Origin: Schlegelella_A sp035995885
GTDB taxonomy: Bacteria > Pseudomonadota > Gammaproteobacteria > Burkholderiales > Burkholderiaceae_C
Direction of reading: 5' to 3'
NCBI GenBank assembly: GCA_035995885.1
Contig: DASYKC010000193.1
Coordinates: 3,947-67,946, forward strand
Length of the DNA: 64,000 bases
Made by a program: the position numbers and the translations under genes. Below the pieces are notes generated by a model, which saw nothing but the letters and a program-made list of their open reading frames with translations, had not been told where the DNA came from and searched no databases. Every line of letters begins with the position of its first letter. Position 1 is the first letter of the stretch. Of the stretch, positions 26,601 to 34,275 are shown in pieces.

Positions 26601-26795
26601 GGCGACGTCGGTCTCGAGCTGTGCCGGCGACGCGCCCGGCAGCGACGACGTGACGGTGACGGTCGGCAGGTCGATGTCGGGAAAGTTCTGGATCTTCATC
26701 GCTTTGAAGCTCATCGCGCCGATGGCGCTGAGCATGATGAAGAGCAGCACCCCGGGGATGGGGTTCTTGATCGACCAGGAGGAGACGTTGATCAT
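23673..26795 (-). CDS. RND efflux pump inner-membrane transporter (HAE1 type)
   Basis: 1040 aa with the duplicated RND layout: one N-terminal helix (NPIPGVLLFIMLSAIGAMSF), a large periplasmic porter domain with GASPAQLETDVARKIE, then helices containing the proton-relay segment GILVDDAIVEIENI, and a second half with a further periplasmic loop and helices (LIMLMGIATKNSILLVEYA). Length is normal for AcrB/MexB relatives. It is last in an OMF-MFP-RND operon, overlapping the adaptor gene by ATGA. Substrate range cannot be read from the sequence; no regulator gene is adjacent. Confidence 0.93.
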   Translation of the reverse strand: MINVSSWSIKNPIPGVLLFIMLSAIGAMSFKAMKIQNFPDIDLPTVTVTSSLPGASPAQLETDVARKIENQVATLQGVKHIYTSVQDGVATTTVEFRLEKPTQEAVDDVRDAVSRVRSDLPAELRDPIISKFDLAGSPILTYTVASTRMDDEALSWFVDDTVTRALLAVRGVGAVTRVGGATREVRVELDPARLQALNATAADISRTLRQTQRESSGGRADVGGAEQSVRTIATVQSAAELAQMEIALSDGRRIRLDQVARVSDTVAEQRSAAYLNGQPVVGFEIVRTRGAGEVEVEHGVRAALDNLKKANPSIAITEAFNFVDPVEQNYEGSMALLYEGAALAVLVVFLFLRDWRATLVASTALPLSIIPAFWAMSLLGFTLNGVTLLALSLVVGILVDDAIVEIENIMRHLGMGRPPYQAAMEAADEIGLAVIATTFTLIAVFLPTAFMSGVPGKFFVQFGWTAAIAVFFSLVVARMLTPMMSAYVLRPPKKPHRDGRWITIYLGWMRWCLRHRILTTIGALIFFFGSLALVPLLQTGFIPPDDLSQTQVQIALPPGATFAQTNATAEAARVIVAKNPYVKLIYTTVGGGSTGADPFMGGGGADVRKATLTLNLTPREDRGGVRKQAVEQQLRDALVAIPGARINVGFGGSNEKYTLVLAGEDGTVLADVARRVEQDLRTLHGVGNVTSTSSLVRPELIVRPDSARAADLGVTATAIGETLRVATAGDYDQSLAKLNLAQRQVPIVVKLPPEARTDLSLLSRLAVPGTRGPVMLGNVATLAIDSGPAKIDRYDRLRNINFDIELNQQPLGAVQAEALALPSLQNLPPGVTQTTVGDAEAMTELFDSFGLAMLTGVACIYVVLVLLFKDFVQPATILVALVLSIPGAFLALFLTRTALSMPSMIGLIMLMGIATKNSILLVEYAIMARRDRGMTRMEALIDACHKRARPIVMTTLAMGAGMMPIALGIGTDPSFRAPMAIVVIGGLITSTFLSLLVIPVVFTFVDDGVQKLKSLFARLRHHAPAQAAPSGALPGPADRH

Positions 26796-27940
26796 GGCTT
26801 GGGCGGCGCTGCTCGGGCGGCCGAGGCCGCGGTCATCGCCGCCGGCGTGTCGACGACGCGCACCGTGTCGCCCTCGGCGAGAAAGCCGCCGCCGGTCGCG
26901 ACGACGCGCGTGTCGGGTGCCAGGCCGGCGACCTCGATGCGGTCGCCGATGCGGCGGCCGACGTCGATCTTGGCCTGCGTCACCTTGTTGTCGGGGCCGA
27001 CCTTGAAGACGTAGCTGAAGCCTTCGCGCAGCTGCACGGCGCTTTGCGGCAGCGTCAGCGCGCTCGAGCTGCCGATGTCGAACTCGCCGCGCGCGAACAT
27101 GCCGGCGCGCGCGCTGCCCGGCACCGGCAGGTCGACGTAGACGATGCCGTTCCTCGTCTGCAGGTCGACCGTCGGCGCGACCATGCGCACCGTGCCGGCG
27201 ATCGGCGTGCCGCCCGACGGCGTGACGCTGACGCGATTGCCGGGCTTGATCTGGGCCAGCTCCGACGACGCGACTTCGGCGCGCCACTCGAGCCGGCCCT
27301 GGCGGATCAGGCGAAAGAGCTCCTGGCCGGCCGGCAGGACGGCGCCGACGGTGGCGCTGCGCGACGAGATGACGCCGTCGTCGGGCGCGACGACGGCGGT
27401 CTGGCCGACCTTCAGCTGGCGCGCCCGCAGCGCCGCGCGCTGGGCATCGAGGCGGGCGCGCGCGGTGCGCTCGGCGGTGACGTACTGGTTGATCGTCGCC
27501 TCGCTGAGGGCGCCGGTCGCGCGCAGGCCCTTGGCGCGGTCGGCATTGGCGGCGGCGTCGCCGAGCGTCGCTTCCGCCTCGGCGACGGCGGCGCGCGTCT
27601 GCAGCAGGTCGGCCTGCATCGTGTCGGCAGAGAAGGTCGCGAGCACCTGGCCGCGCTTGACGACGTCGCCGACGTTGACGTGAACGTCGGCCAGGCGCAG
27701 GCCGTTGGCCTCGGTGCCGACGCTTGCTTCCTGCCACGCGGCGACGTTGCCGTTGGCGCGCGTCGCCAGCGGGATCGTCGCCCGTAGCGGCTGGGTGACG
27801 ACGACGCTCAGCGCCGGCTTGACCGGCGCCGCCTTCTTGTCGTCGGCGGCGTCGGCGCGCACGCCAAGCAGGATCGCCGTCGCGGCGACGGCGCCGGCGG
27901 CGAGGGCAGGGAGGAGGAGGCGGCGCGAGGGACGGGTCAT
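26792..27940 (-). CDS. RND efflux periplasmic adaptor (membrane fusion protein)
   Basis: 382 aa with an N-terminal signal/anchor (RRLLLPALAAGAVAATAILLG), a lipoyl-like half (VHVNVGDVVKRGQVLATFS), an alpha-hairpin (TRAAVAEAEATLGDAAANA through RAALRARQ), the second lipoyl half (VVAPDDGVISSRSATVGAVL) and a beta-barrel/membrane-proximal region. This is the standard HlyD/AcrA-type adaptor bridging the inner-membrane pump and outer-membrane channel. Overlaps both neighbours by four bases, so the three proteins should be made in fixed proportion. Confidence 0.92.
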   Translation of the reverse strand: MTRPSRRLLLPALAAGAVAATAILLGVRADAADDKKAAPVKPALSVVVTQPLRATIPLATRANGNVAAWQEASVGTEANGLRLADVHVNVGDVVKRGQVLATFSADTMQADLLQTRAAVAEAEATLGDAAANADRAKGLRATGALSEATINQYVTAERTARARLDAQRAALRARQLKVGQTAVVAPDDGVISSRSATVGAVLPAGQELFRLIRQGRLEWRAEVASSELAQIKPGNRVSVTPSGGTPIAGTVRMVAPTVDLQTRNGIVYVDLPVPGSARAGMFARGEFDIGSSSALTLPQSAVQLREGFSYVFKVGPDNKVTQAKIDVGRRIGDRIEVAGLAPDTRVVATGGGFLAEGDTVRVVDTPAAMTAASAARAAPPKP

Positions 27941-29367
27941 GGCGAAGCGGGCAGAGCCTGAGAGGTGGCGGCGGTGCGCTCGTCGGCAAGCGGCGACCAG
28001 CCGCCGCCGAGGGCGCGATAGAGGGCGATCCAGGCGGCGATGCGCTCGCGGCGCAGGTCGATCAGCGTGTTCTGCGCCGCGAGCGCGCTGCGGCGCGCGT
28101 CCTCGAGCTCGAACAGCGTGCCGAAGCCGCTCTTGTAGCGCGCCTCGGTGGCACGGTAGAGGATCTCGAAGTTGTCGGCCGCGACCTGGGCATCGCTGCG
28201 GCGGTCGGCGGTTCCCTGCAGCGCGACCAGCGCGTTCTCGACGTCGCGGATCGCGTTGCGCAGCGTCGCCGCGTAGGCGCTCGTCGCCTCGTCGTAGCGG
28301 GCGCGCGCGGCGACGACATTGGCGCGGCGCGCGCCGGCGTCGAACACCGGCAGGCTGACGGCGACCGGGCCGATGCTCCAGGTCGTGCCGCTGATCGAGC
28401 CGAAACCCGACTCGAACCGGCCCGCGCCGACGCTGCCGGCGAGGGTGATGCGCGGCCATTGCGCCGCGCGCGCTTCGCCGATGTCGGCGCTCGCCGCGGC
28501 GACGTCGCGCTCGCGCGCGAAGACGTCGGGTCGCTGCGCCAGCGCCGCGGCCGGAACCGAGGGCACTTCGAGCGTCGCCGGCTCCGGCAGGCGCGCCGCC
28601 GCGGCGGCGAGCTGGCCGCGCAGGTCGGGCTCGGCGAGGCCGGTGAGGGCGACCAGGCCCTTTACCGCCTGCTCGCATTGCTCGCCTTGCTGCTTGACGC
28701 TGACGAGCCCCTGCGCCGCGCTCGCGCGCGTCAGCGCGGCGTTGGCGCGCGACTCGAAGCCGCTCTCCATGCTCAGCTCGGTGAGGCGCGCCGTCTCGGC
28801 GCGCGACGCGGCGTCGAGGCGCGCCTGCGCGAGCAGCGATTCGCAGGTGCGCAAGGCGAGGTACTGGTTCGCGGTCTCCGCGGCGACGACGACGCGGGCG
28901 TCGTGCCAAGTCGCCCGTGCGCCGGCGACGCGCGCCCCGGCGGCGTCGCGGGCGGCCTGGTTGCGGCCGAAGACGTCGAGCTCCCAGCTCGCCTGCAGGC
29001 CGATGCTTTCGCTCGTGCCGCTCGGCAGGCTCACGTCCTGGCGGCCGCGGCCGACGTTGGCGCTGGCGTCGAGCGCCGGCAGCAGCGCGGCGCCGGCGGC
29101 GGCGCGGCTGGCCCGGGCCTCGGCGATTCGTGCCTGGGCGCTGGCGATCGTCGGGCTCGCCACCTCGGCGGCGTCGACCAGGCGCGCGAGCAGCGGATCG
29201 TCGAACTGCGTCCACCAGCGCCGCAGCGCGGCGACGTCGCCGCCGTGCGGCAGGGGCGCCTGCCAGGCCGACGCGACGACGGGCGCCGGTGCGGTGCCGG
29301 CGCCGGTCGCGGCGCAGCCGGCGAGGGCGAGCGCGAAAAGCGTCGCCGCGAGGGAGTCGGGTTTCAT
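27937..29367 (-). CDS. Outer-membrane efflux lipoprotein (TolC/OprM/NodT family)
   Basis: 476 aa with a lipobox (LALAGC) and the duplicated OEP hairpin layout: WWTQFDDPLLARLVDAA, then ELDVFGRNQAARDAA, and the second half with LPVFDAGARRANVVAARARYDEATSAY and FELEDARRSALAAQNTL. It forms the outer-membrane channel of the pump. First gene of the operon; the ATG at 29367 lies 62 bases from the next gene, whose stop is at 29430. Confidence is high for family, low for any particular drug specificity. Confidence 0.92.
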   Translation of the reverse strand: MKPDSLAATLFALALAGCAATGAGTAPAPVVASAWQAPLPHGGDVAALRRWWTQFDDPLLARLVDAAEVASPTIASAQARIAEARASRAAAGAALLPALDASANVGRGRQDVSLPSGTSESIGLQASWELDVFGRNQAARDAAGARVAGARATWHDARVVVAAETANQYLALRTCESLLAQARLDAASRAETARLTELSMESGFESRANAALTRASAAQGLVSVKQQGEQCEQAVKGLVALTGLAEPDLRGQLAAAAARLPEPATLEVPSVPAAALAQRPDVFARERDVAAASADIGEARAAQWPRITLAGSVGAGRFESGFGSISGTTWSIGPVAVSLPVFDAGARRANVVAARARYDEATSAYAATLRNAIRDVENALVALQGTADRRSDAQVAADNFEILYRATEARYKSGFGTLFELEDARRSALAAQNTLIDLRRERIAAWIALYRALGGGWSPLADERTAATSQALPASP

Positions 29368-29429
29368 GGGCGGCGAAGTCTACGGCCTTCCGCGGCCGCG
29401 CTCGCCGCGCCGACAACCCCGCCCCCGAT

Positions 29430-30629
29430 TCAGGCGCGCCGGCGCGGGTGGGCGAGGAAGAAGCGCAGCATCTCGCGCGATGCGTCCGGGCCTTGCGGGT
29501 CGGTGTACGAGCCGGCCGGTGCGCCGCCCGACCAGGCGTGCGGCGCGCCGCTCACGAGCCATTGTTCGGCCAGCGTCGGTGCATCGGCGCTCGCGTGAGC
29601 GCCGCGCCAGACGGTGCGGCGAACGCGGCGCGTCCCGACCGCCGGAGACTCGTCGACGCTTTCGGCGACCGCATCGGCAGCGCCGCCGAGCGCGGCGGCG
29701 ATCACGGCATCGCCATTGGCCGCCGTGACGGTCGCATCGGCGTCGCCGTGGAAGACGATGACCGGCGCGCTCGCCGGCCGTTTGGTCCCGGCGCGCGGGG
29801 CGACCGTCGGCGCGGCGCCCGGCGGCAGCGGCCAGCGCGTCGCGGCGCCCGGCCAGGACGGCGTCGCCGCGGGCCCGGATTTCATCACCGAGAACGCCGA
29901 GGCGACGTCGTGCGCTGCGCCGGTCGGAATGCCCGAATGGATGCCCGCGGCGGCGAAGACGTCCGGGTATTCGCTCGCCAGGATCGCCGCCATCGCCCCG
30001 CCCGCCGACAGGCCGGCGACGTAGACGCGATCGGGGTCGATCGGGTGGGTCTGCAGGACGTGGCGAACCATGCCGGCGAGAAGGGCCGGCTCGCCGGCGC
30101 CGCGTCGCTGGTCGGCCGGCGAGAACCAGTTCCAGCAGCGGTGCGAGTTCGAGCGCGCCGCCTGTGCCGGGTAGAGGACGAATGCGCCCTCATCCTGCGC
30201 GAGCTCGTTCATGCGCGTGCCGGCAGCGAAGTCGTCCGGATCCTGGGTGCAGCCGTGCAGCATGACGACGAGCGGCAGCATCTCGCCCTCGAATCCGCTC
30301 GGCGAGAAGAGCTTGAAGGTGCGCGTTCCGGCGGCGCCGGTGAAGCTGCTGTCGAGGAAACGACCCGGGGTGGAGACCTCGTCGACGACGGCCGGGCCGC
30401 CGTCGGGCCGGCGTTCGGCGCGCGCCGACTCGCGCACGAGGCCGTCGAGCGCGGTCGGCGAAGGGGTCCTGCCGGCTCTCGTGCCGACTCCCCACGGAGC
30501 AGTGATGTGAGCGCCGGCTCGCGCGCCGGAAGTGAGTGCACGCTGGATCGCCATGGTGGCTTCGGCAAGCTTGCCCTCTCGGGTCAGGCGGCCGGCAGCC
30601 AAGAACTTCCTCACGAAGGTATTTTTCAA
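29430..30629 (-). CDS. PHB-depolymerase-family (LpqC-type) esterase
   Basis: 399 aa from a TTG. The N-terminus FVRKFLAAGRLTREGKLAEATMAIQRAL matches the helical lead of the polyhydroxybutyrate depolymerase-like esterases; the catalytic domain has VMLHGCTQDPDDFAAGT (oxyanion hole), nucleophile GLSAGGAMA, Asp in VFHGDADATV and His in GAPHAWSGG. The Cys of HGC and RCWNWF are family hallmarks. No signal peptide, so it probably acts inside the cell. The start is a choice: TTG at 30629 has AGAGGA five bases upstream; GTG at 30650 and ATG at 30701 are alternatives. Confidence 0.85.
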   Translation of the reverse strand: MKNTFVRKFLAAGRLTREGKLAEATMAIQRALTSGARAGAHITAPWGVGTRAGRTPSPTALDGLVRESARAERRPDGGPAVVDEVSTPGRFLDSSFTGAAGTRTFKLFSPSGFEGEMLPLVVMLHGCTQDPDDFAAGTRMNELAQDEGAFVLYPAQAARSNSHRCWNWFSPADQRRGAGEPALLAGMVRHVLQTHPIDPDRVYVAGLSAGGAMAAILASEYPDVFAAAGIHSGIPTGAAHDVASAFSVMKSGPAATPSWPGAATRWPLPPGAAPTVAPRAGTKRPASAPVIVFHGDADATVTAANGDAVIAAALGGAADAVAESVDESPAVGTRRVRRTVWRGAHASADAPTLAEQWLVSGAPHAWSGGAPAGSYTDPQGPDASREMLRFFLAHPRRRA

Positions 30630-30651
30630 ACTCGTCCTCTCGATACGCACT

Positions 30652-30665
30652 TTGCTGCAGTGCAA
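30652..30665. promoter_or_regulatory. Possible PhaR-type operator (TTGCTGCAGTGCAA)
   Basis: TTGC-N6-GCAA with TGCAGTGCA inside resembles the TGC/GCA-rich sites bound by the polyhydroxybutyrate regulator PhaR in related bacteria (remembered pattern, not checked). It lies about 25 bases upstream of the proposed TTG start of a PHB-depolymerase-type esterase. Confidence 0.25.
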
Positions 30666-30729
30666 CAAACCAAGGGTACACGCACCCGGCCGGGCGCGCA
30701 CGCGCCCGCCATTTCGATCGCGAATCCGC

Positions 30730-31800
30730 CTATTTCGGCCGCGGCGAAGGCAGCGACGCGATGGCGTCGTCGAGTGCGCCGGCGCGCAAGGCGGCCGTCA
30801 CCTGGACGACGGCACGGGCGACGTTGCGCGTCTCTTCCTGGACCGCCTCGTCGCGATCGAGCGCCTCATGGCTGGTCGCGTACGGCTCGTAGTAGCCGAT
30901 GAAGCGATCGAGGCGGCTCTGGACGCCGGCGTCGATCAGGCCCATCCAGTCGAGCCAGTCCGAAAGCGCCCGGCGCGATCCCTCGATCCCGGCGACGTCG
31001 CCGTGAACGACCAGGCCGTAGACGCGCCGGTCGAGATGCTTGGGATAGCCCCAGCCCTTCAGCTCGAGCGCCTTGGCTTCCTCCGGCTTCTTGCCGTGGG
31101 TCGAGCTCGGGTCGGGGTTGCCGCCGTCGGCGCAGACCAGGCGGTCGATCATCAGCTTGAGCGCGCTCGACGTGCTGTACCAGTGCGTCGGCGTGACGAA
31201 GACGATCGCGTGCGCGGCGACCAGCCGCGGGTAGAGCTCGTTCATCCAGTCGTTGGTCTGCGCCAGCGCATGGTTCGGGTAGCAGCTGCACGGCCAGTGG
31301 CAGAGCGGCATCGCCGTCGAGACGCAGCCCTTGCAGGGATGGATCTTGCGGCCGTACTCCGACGCCTGCAGGCTGAGGTCGAGGAAATCGACGTCGATCC
31401 TGGCCGCGGCGAGGACGTCCTTGACGATGTTGGCGAGGCGGAAGGTCTTCGAGATCTCGCCCGGGCAGGTGCCGTCGTTGCGAGGCGAGCCGCAGACGAC
31501 GAGGGCGCGGGTCGGGCCGGCGGGATCGGCCCAGCGCTTCTGCGCCGCGTCGACCGCGGTGCGCGCCTCGATCCAGTCGAGCGAGAGGTCGTAGTCCGGG
31601 TCGGCGTAGCCGGGGCCGGCCTTTTTCGTGATCGGTGCCTTGCGGCCCTCGGAATAGGCCTGCCAGGCGATCTGCTCGACGCGCCCGATGGCATCGTCTT
31701 CGGCGCGAAACGCCGGGTCGACGAAGTTGCGGCGAAAGCGCCGTCCGAATTCGTCGCGGTCGAGCGGGTCGGGCGCCTGGCCCGTGCGTACCTCGGTCAT
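30730..31800 (-). CDS. Flavodoxin-fold NAD(P)H-dependent oxidoreductase with a Cys-rich insert
   Basis: 356 aa. A central flavodoxin-like domain begins with RALVVCGSPRNDGTC, the phosphate-binding loop of NADPH-dependent FMN reductases, and continues through FVTPTHWYSTSSALKLMIDR. Inserted in it is a dense cysteine cluster, HPCKGCVSTAMPLCHWPCSC (six Cys in 18 residues), which could hold a metal or iron-sulfur centre. The N-terminal 95 and C-terminal 90 residues look helical and I do not recognise them. Divergent from the DUF427 gene (about 120 bases apart). Function beyond flavin binding is open. Confidence 0.8.
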   Translation of the reverse strand: MTEVRTGQAPDPLDRDEFGRRFRRNFVDPAFRAEDDAIGRVEQIAWQAYSEGRKAPITKKAGPGYADPDYDLSLDWIEARTAVDAAQKRWADPAGPTRALVVCGSPRNDGTCPGEISKTFRLANIVKDVLAAARIDVDFLDLSLQASEYGRKIHPCKGCVSTAMPLCHWPCSCYPNHALAQTNDWMNELYPRLVAAHAIVFVTPTHWYSTSSALKLMIDRLVCADGGNPDPSSTHGKKPEEAKALELKGWGYPKHLDRRVYGLVVHGDVAGIEGSRRALSDWLDWMGLIDAGVQSRLDRFIGYYEPYATSHEALDRDEAVQEETRNVARAVVQVTAALRAGALDDAIASLPSPRPK

Positions 31801-31919
31801 CGATCGATCGCTTTGCGCTTTCCGGTTGGCGCCGAAATGGCCTGTGCGCTTGGAGCATACGGCGATCCCGCTACGATGGCTGCGCGGATCGACCGTGGCA
31901 GCCAGGAAGGCAAGCAGCG

Positions 31920-32198
31920 ATGAAGGCGACGTGGAACGGCAAGATCATCGCCGAGAGCGACGACACCGTCGTCGTCGAGGGCAACCACTACTTTCCGGAA
32001 GCAAGCCTGAAGCGCGAGTACGTGAGCTTCAGCAACCACCGGTCGAGCTGCCCCTGGAAGGGCCAGGCGCATTACTACAGCCTGATGGTCGACGGCGAGA
32101 TGAACGAGAACGCGGTCTGGTACTACCCGGAGCCGAGCGAGGCCGCCAAGGAGATCAAGGGCCGCGTCGCGTTCTGGAAAGGCGTGAAGGTTTCCTGA
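31920..32198 (+). CDS. DUF427 domain protein
   Basis: 92 aa, single small beta-rich domain. MKATWNGKIIAESDDTVVVE, then HYFPEASL, SCPWKGQAHYYSL and AVWYYPEPSEAAKEIKGRVAFW are the signature segments of DUF427, a common family without established function. The ATG at 31920 gives the normal length and is preceded by GGAAGGCAAGCAGC. Convergent with the polyamine-type binding protein gene. Confidence 0.88.
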   Translation: MKATWNGKIIAESDDTVVVEGNHYFPEASLKREYVSFSNHRSSCPWKGQAHYYSLMVDGEMNENAVWYYPEPSEAAKEIKGRVAFWKGVKVS

Positions 32199-32216
32199 TC
32201 GCGCGGCGCGCGGCCC

Positions 32217-33356
32217 TCAGCGGCCCGCCTTGAAGTTGGTGAAGATGCGCGTCTGCACGCGCCGGATCGCCTGCGGCACCGCGTCGGGCGGCGTCATTCG
32301 CGCCTTGTCGTCGGCCGAGAGGAAGATCGTCCGGTTCTCGGCGACGTCTTTCTTGACGAGCTTGAGCGATGCCGCATTCGGGTTGGCGTAGAACACCTTG
32401 TTGGTGAGCGCCGCGGCGACTTCGGGGCGAAGGATGTAGTTGATGAACAGGTGCGCATTGGCGACGTTCTTCGCGTCCTTCGGGATCGCCATCGAATCGA
32501 AGAAGAGGGTCGCGCCGCCTTTGGGGATCAGGGCCTCGATCGCCGCCGGCTGCTTCGGATTCGCCTCGAGGGCGCGCGCGCGCGCGATGTTGATGTCGCC
32601 CGAGTAGCCCATCACCGCGCACAGCGACCCGCCGGCGAGGTCGTTGATGTAGCCCGACGACGAGAACCGGGTCACGTACGGCCGCACCGTCTGCAGCATC
32701 TTCGCGGCGGCGTCGTAGTCGGCGGCATTGGCGCTGTACGGCGGCTTGCCGACGTAGAGCAGCGCCACCGGCAGTACCTCGGACGCCGAATCGAGGAAGT
32801 TGACGCCGCAGCCCTTCAGCTTGCTCGCGTACTTCGGGTCGAAGATCAGGCTCCAGGCGTTGTCGGGCATCGGCAGCGCGTTCGGCGGGGCCGCAAGCGC
32901 GGCCTTGACCTTCGGCACGTTGATGCCGACTGTGACGTAGCCCCAGAGCCAGTCGACGAGGTACAGATTGCCCGGATCGACTGCGGCGAGCTGCTTCAGG
33001 AGCGTCGGGTCGAGGTTGCCCCAGTTGCTGAGCTTGGAGCGGTCGAGCTTCTGCAGCAGGCCGCCTTCGATCTGCGTCTTCGCGAAGTGCGCACCCGGGA
33101 CGACGATGTCGTAGCCGGTGTTGCCGGCGACGAGCTTGGCGAGCAGGACCTCGTTGCTGTCGTAGTTGTCGTAGTTGACCTTGATGCCGGTCTCTTTCTC
33201 GAAGTTCCTGATCGTGTCGTCGGCGATGTAGTCGGACCAGTTGTAGATGTTGAGCACCTTGGGGTCGGCCGCGAGCGCGGTCGACGCGCCGGCGAGCACG
33301 AGCGCGAGGGCGGCGGCGAGGCGGCGAACGAAGGGCAGGCCAGGGCGATACGTCAT
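32217..33356 (-). CDS. Spermidine/putrescine-type ABC transporter substrate-binding protein
   Basis: 379 aa, periplasmic binding protein of the PotD/PotF type. A cleavable signal (LALVLAGASTALAA) precedes LNIYNWSDYIADDTIRNFEK, which matches PotF closely, followed by DIVVPGAHFAKTQIEGGLLQ and LNFLD-like segments (GCGVNFLDSASEVLPVAL). Its ligand is probably a polyamine. No permease or ATPase gene is next to it, so it is an orphan that would need transporter parts from elsewhere. Divergent from the gene at 33432. Confidence 0.88.
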   Translation of the reverse strand: MTYRPGLPFVRRLAAALALVLAGASTALAADPKVLNIYNWSDYIADDTIRNFEKETGIKVNYDNYDSNEVLLAKLVAGNTGYDIVVPGAHFAKTQIEGGLLQKLDRSKLSNWGNLDPTLLKQLAAVDPGNLYLVDWLWGYVTVGINVPKVKAALAAPPNALPMPDNAWSLIFDPKYASKLKGCGVNFLDSASEVLPVALLYVGKPPYSANAADYDAAAKMLQTVRPYVTRFSSSGYINDLAGGSLCAVMGYSGDINIARARALEANPKQPAAIEALIPKGGATLFFDSMAIPKDAKNVANAHLFINYILRPEVAAALTNKVFYANPNAASLKLVKKDVAENRTIFLSADDKARMTPPDAVPQAIRRVQTRIFTNFKAGR

Positions 33357-33431
33357 CGGGTCCTCGGGTCGGTGTGAAGGCGTCCGCTTGAATCGTACCT
33401 GCGTGAAAGGTTCCGCAAGTCGAATCGCGGT

Positions 33432-34265
33432 ATGGTTGTCGGCTCGCCAGACCGTGCCGCGCTGCCTTCGATGCTCGACGTTTCCCACGCTTCCACGCGC
33501 GCCGCGGGTGACCCGGCCGTCGTCCTCGGCGTCGTCCACAAGCGCCGCCTGCGCGAGGTCTATCGATCGGCCGGCTGGCCTTGCCAGGACGGCGTCGAGG
33601 TCGAGCTGCTGGCTGCCGGTCTGCTCCAGCGCGAGCGCGGGCCGCTCGGCCACGAGACGATCCGCGTCACCGATGCCGGCATCGCCGTCCTTGCCGAGTC
33701 GCTGGCGAAGAACCGCGCTCGCCGCGATGCCCACGAGCTGCTCGTCGACCGCGTCGCCCGCGCGATGACGCGCGCCGGCCGCCTCGCCTGGCGCGGCCTC
33801 GCCGTTCGCGCCCGCGTCGACGCCGGCTGGGCGATGGCGATGCCCGACGTCTTCTCGATCCGCCACACGACGGTCGAGGCCTACGCCGAGCCGATCGTCC
33901 ACGAGGTCAAGGTGCAGCGCGCCGACCTGCTCGCCGACCTGCGCCGCGCCTGCAAGCGCCAGGCCTACATCGACCTCGGCGGCGAGTGCTGGTACGTGAT
34001 CAAGGAAGGCATCGCCCGCGCCGACGAGATCCCGCCCGAGTGCGGCGTGCTGGTCGCGAGCGAGGGCGGCCTCGAGGTCGCGCGGCCGGCGCCGAAGCGG
34101 CCGACGCGGATCGGCTTCGCGCTCTGGATGGCGCTCGCCCGCGCGACGCCGGTCGACGGCTGGCGCCTCGACGACGCGCAGCTGCCGCTCGGCGCCGCCG
34201 GCGACGCGACGCCGCCCGCGATGCCGGCCGACGAGAGGGCGCCGCCTTCGGTCGCCGCGCCCTGA
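33432..34265 (+). CDS. MmcB-like hypothetical protein, PD-(D/E)XK nuclease fold candidate
   Basis: 277 aa. The N-terminal 80 residues look like a winged-helix (LLAAGLLQRERGPLGHETIRVTDAG). The C-terminal part has PDVFSIR, then PIVHEVKVQRADLLADLRR, which gives the Asp...Glu-x-Lys spacing of PD-(D/E)XK nucleases, and AYIDLGGECWYVIKEG, close to what I recall of the MmcB DNA-repair family (mutagenesis-associated in Caulobacter). The assignment is by pattern only. Start may be ATG at 33432 or 33471. The EamA gene follows after 10 bases. Confidence 0.65.
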   Translation: MVVGSPDRAALPSMLDVSHASTRAAGDPAVVLGVVHKRRLREVYRSAGWPCQDGVEVELLAAGLLQRERGPLGHETIRVTDAGIAVLAESLAKNRARRDAHELLVDRVARAMTRAGRLAWRGLAVRARVDAGWAMAMPDVFSIRHTTVEAYAEPIVHEVKVQRADLLADLRRACKRQAYIDLGGECWYVIKEGIARADEIPPECGVLVASEGGLEVARPAPKRPTRIGFALWMALARATPVDGWRLDDAQLPLGAAGDATPPAMPADERAPPSVAAP

Positions 34266-34275
34266 TCCGCCGCCG

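Noticed and set aside
23580..27014. Very long open frame (over 1,100 codons) antisense to the RND operon
   Set aside because: It is rich in Arg, Asp and Val as expected for the complement of GC-biased genes, has no recognisable domain, and the opposite strand carries full RND and adaptor proteins.
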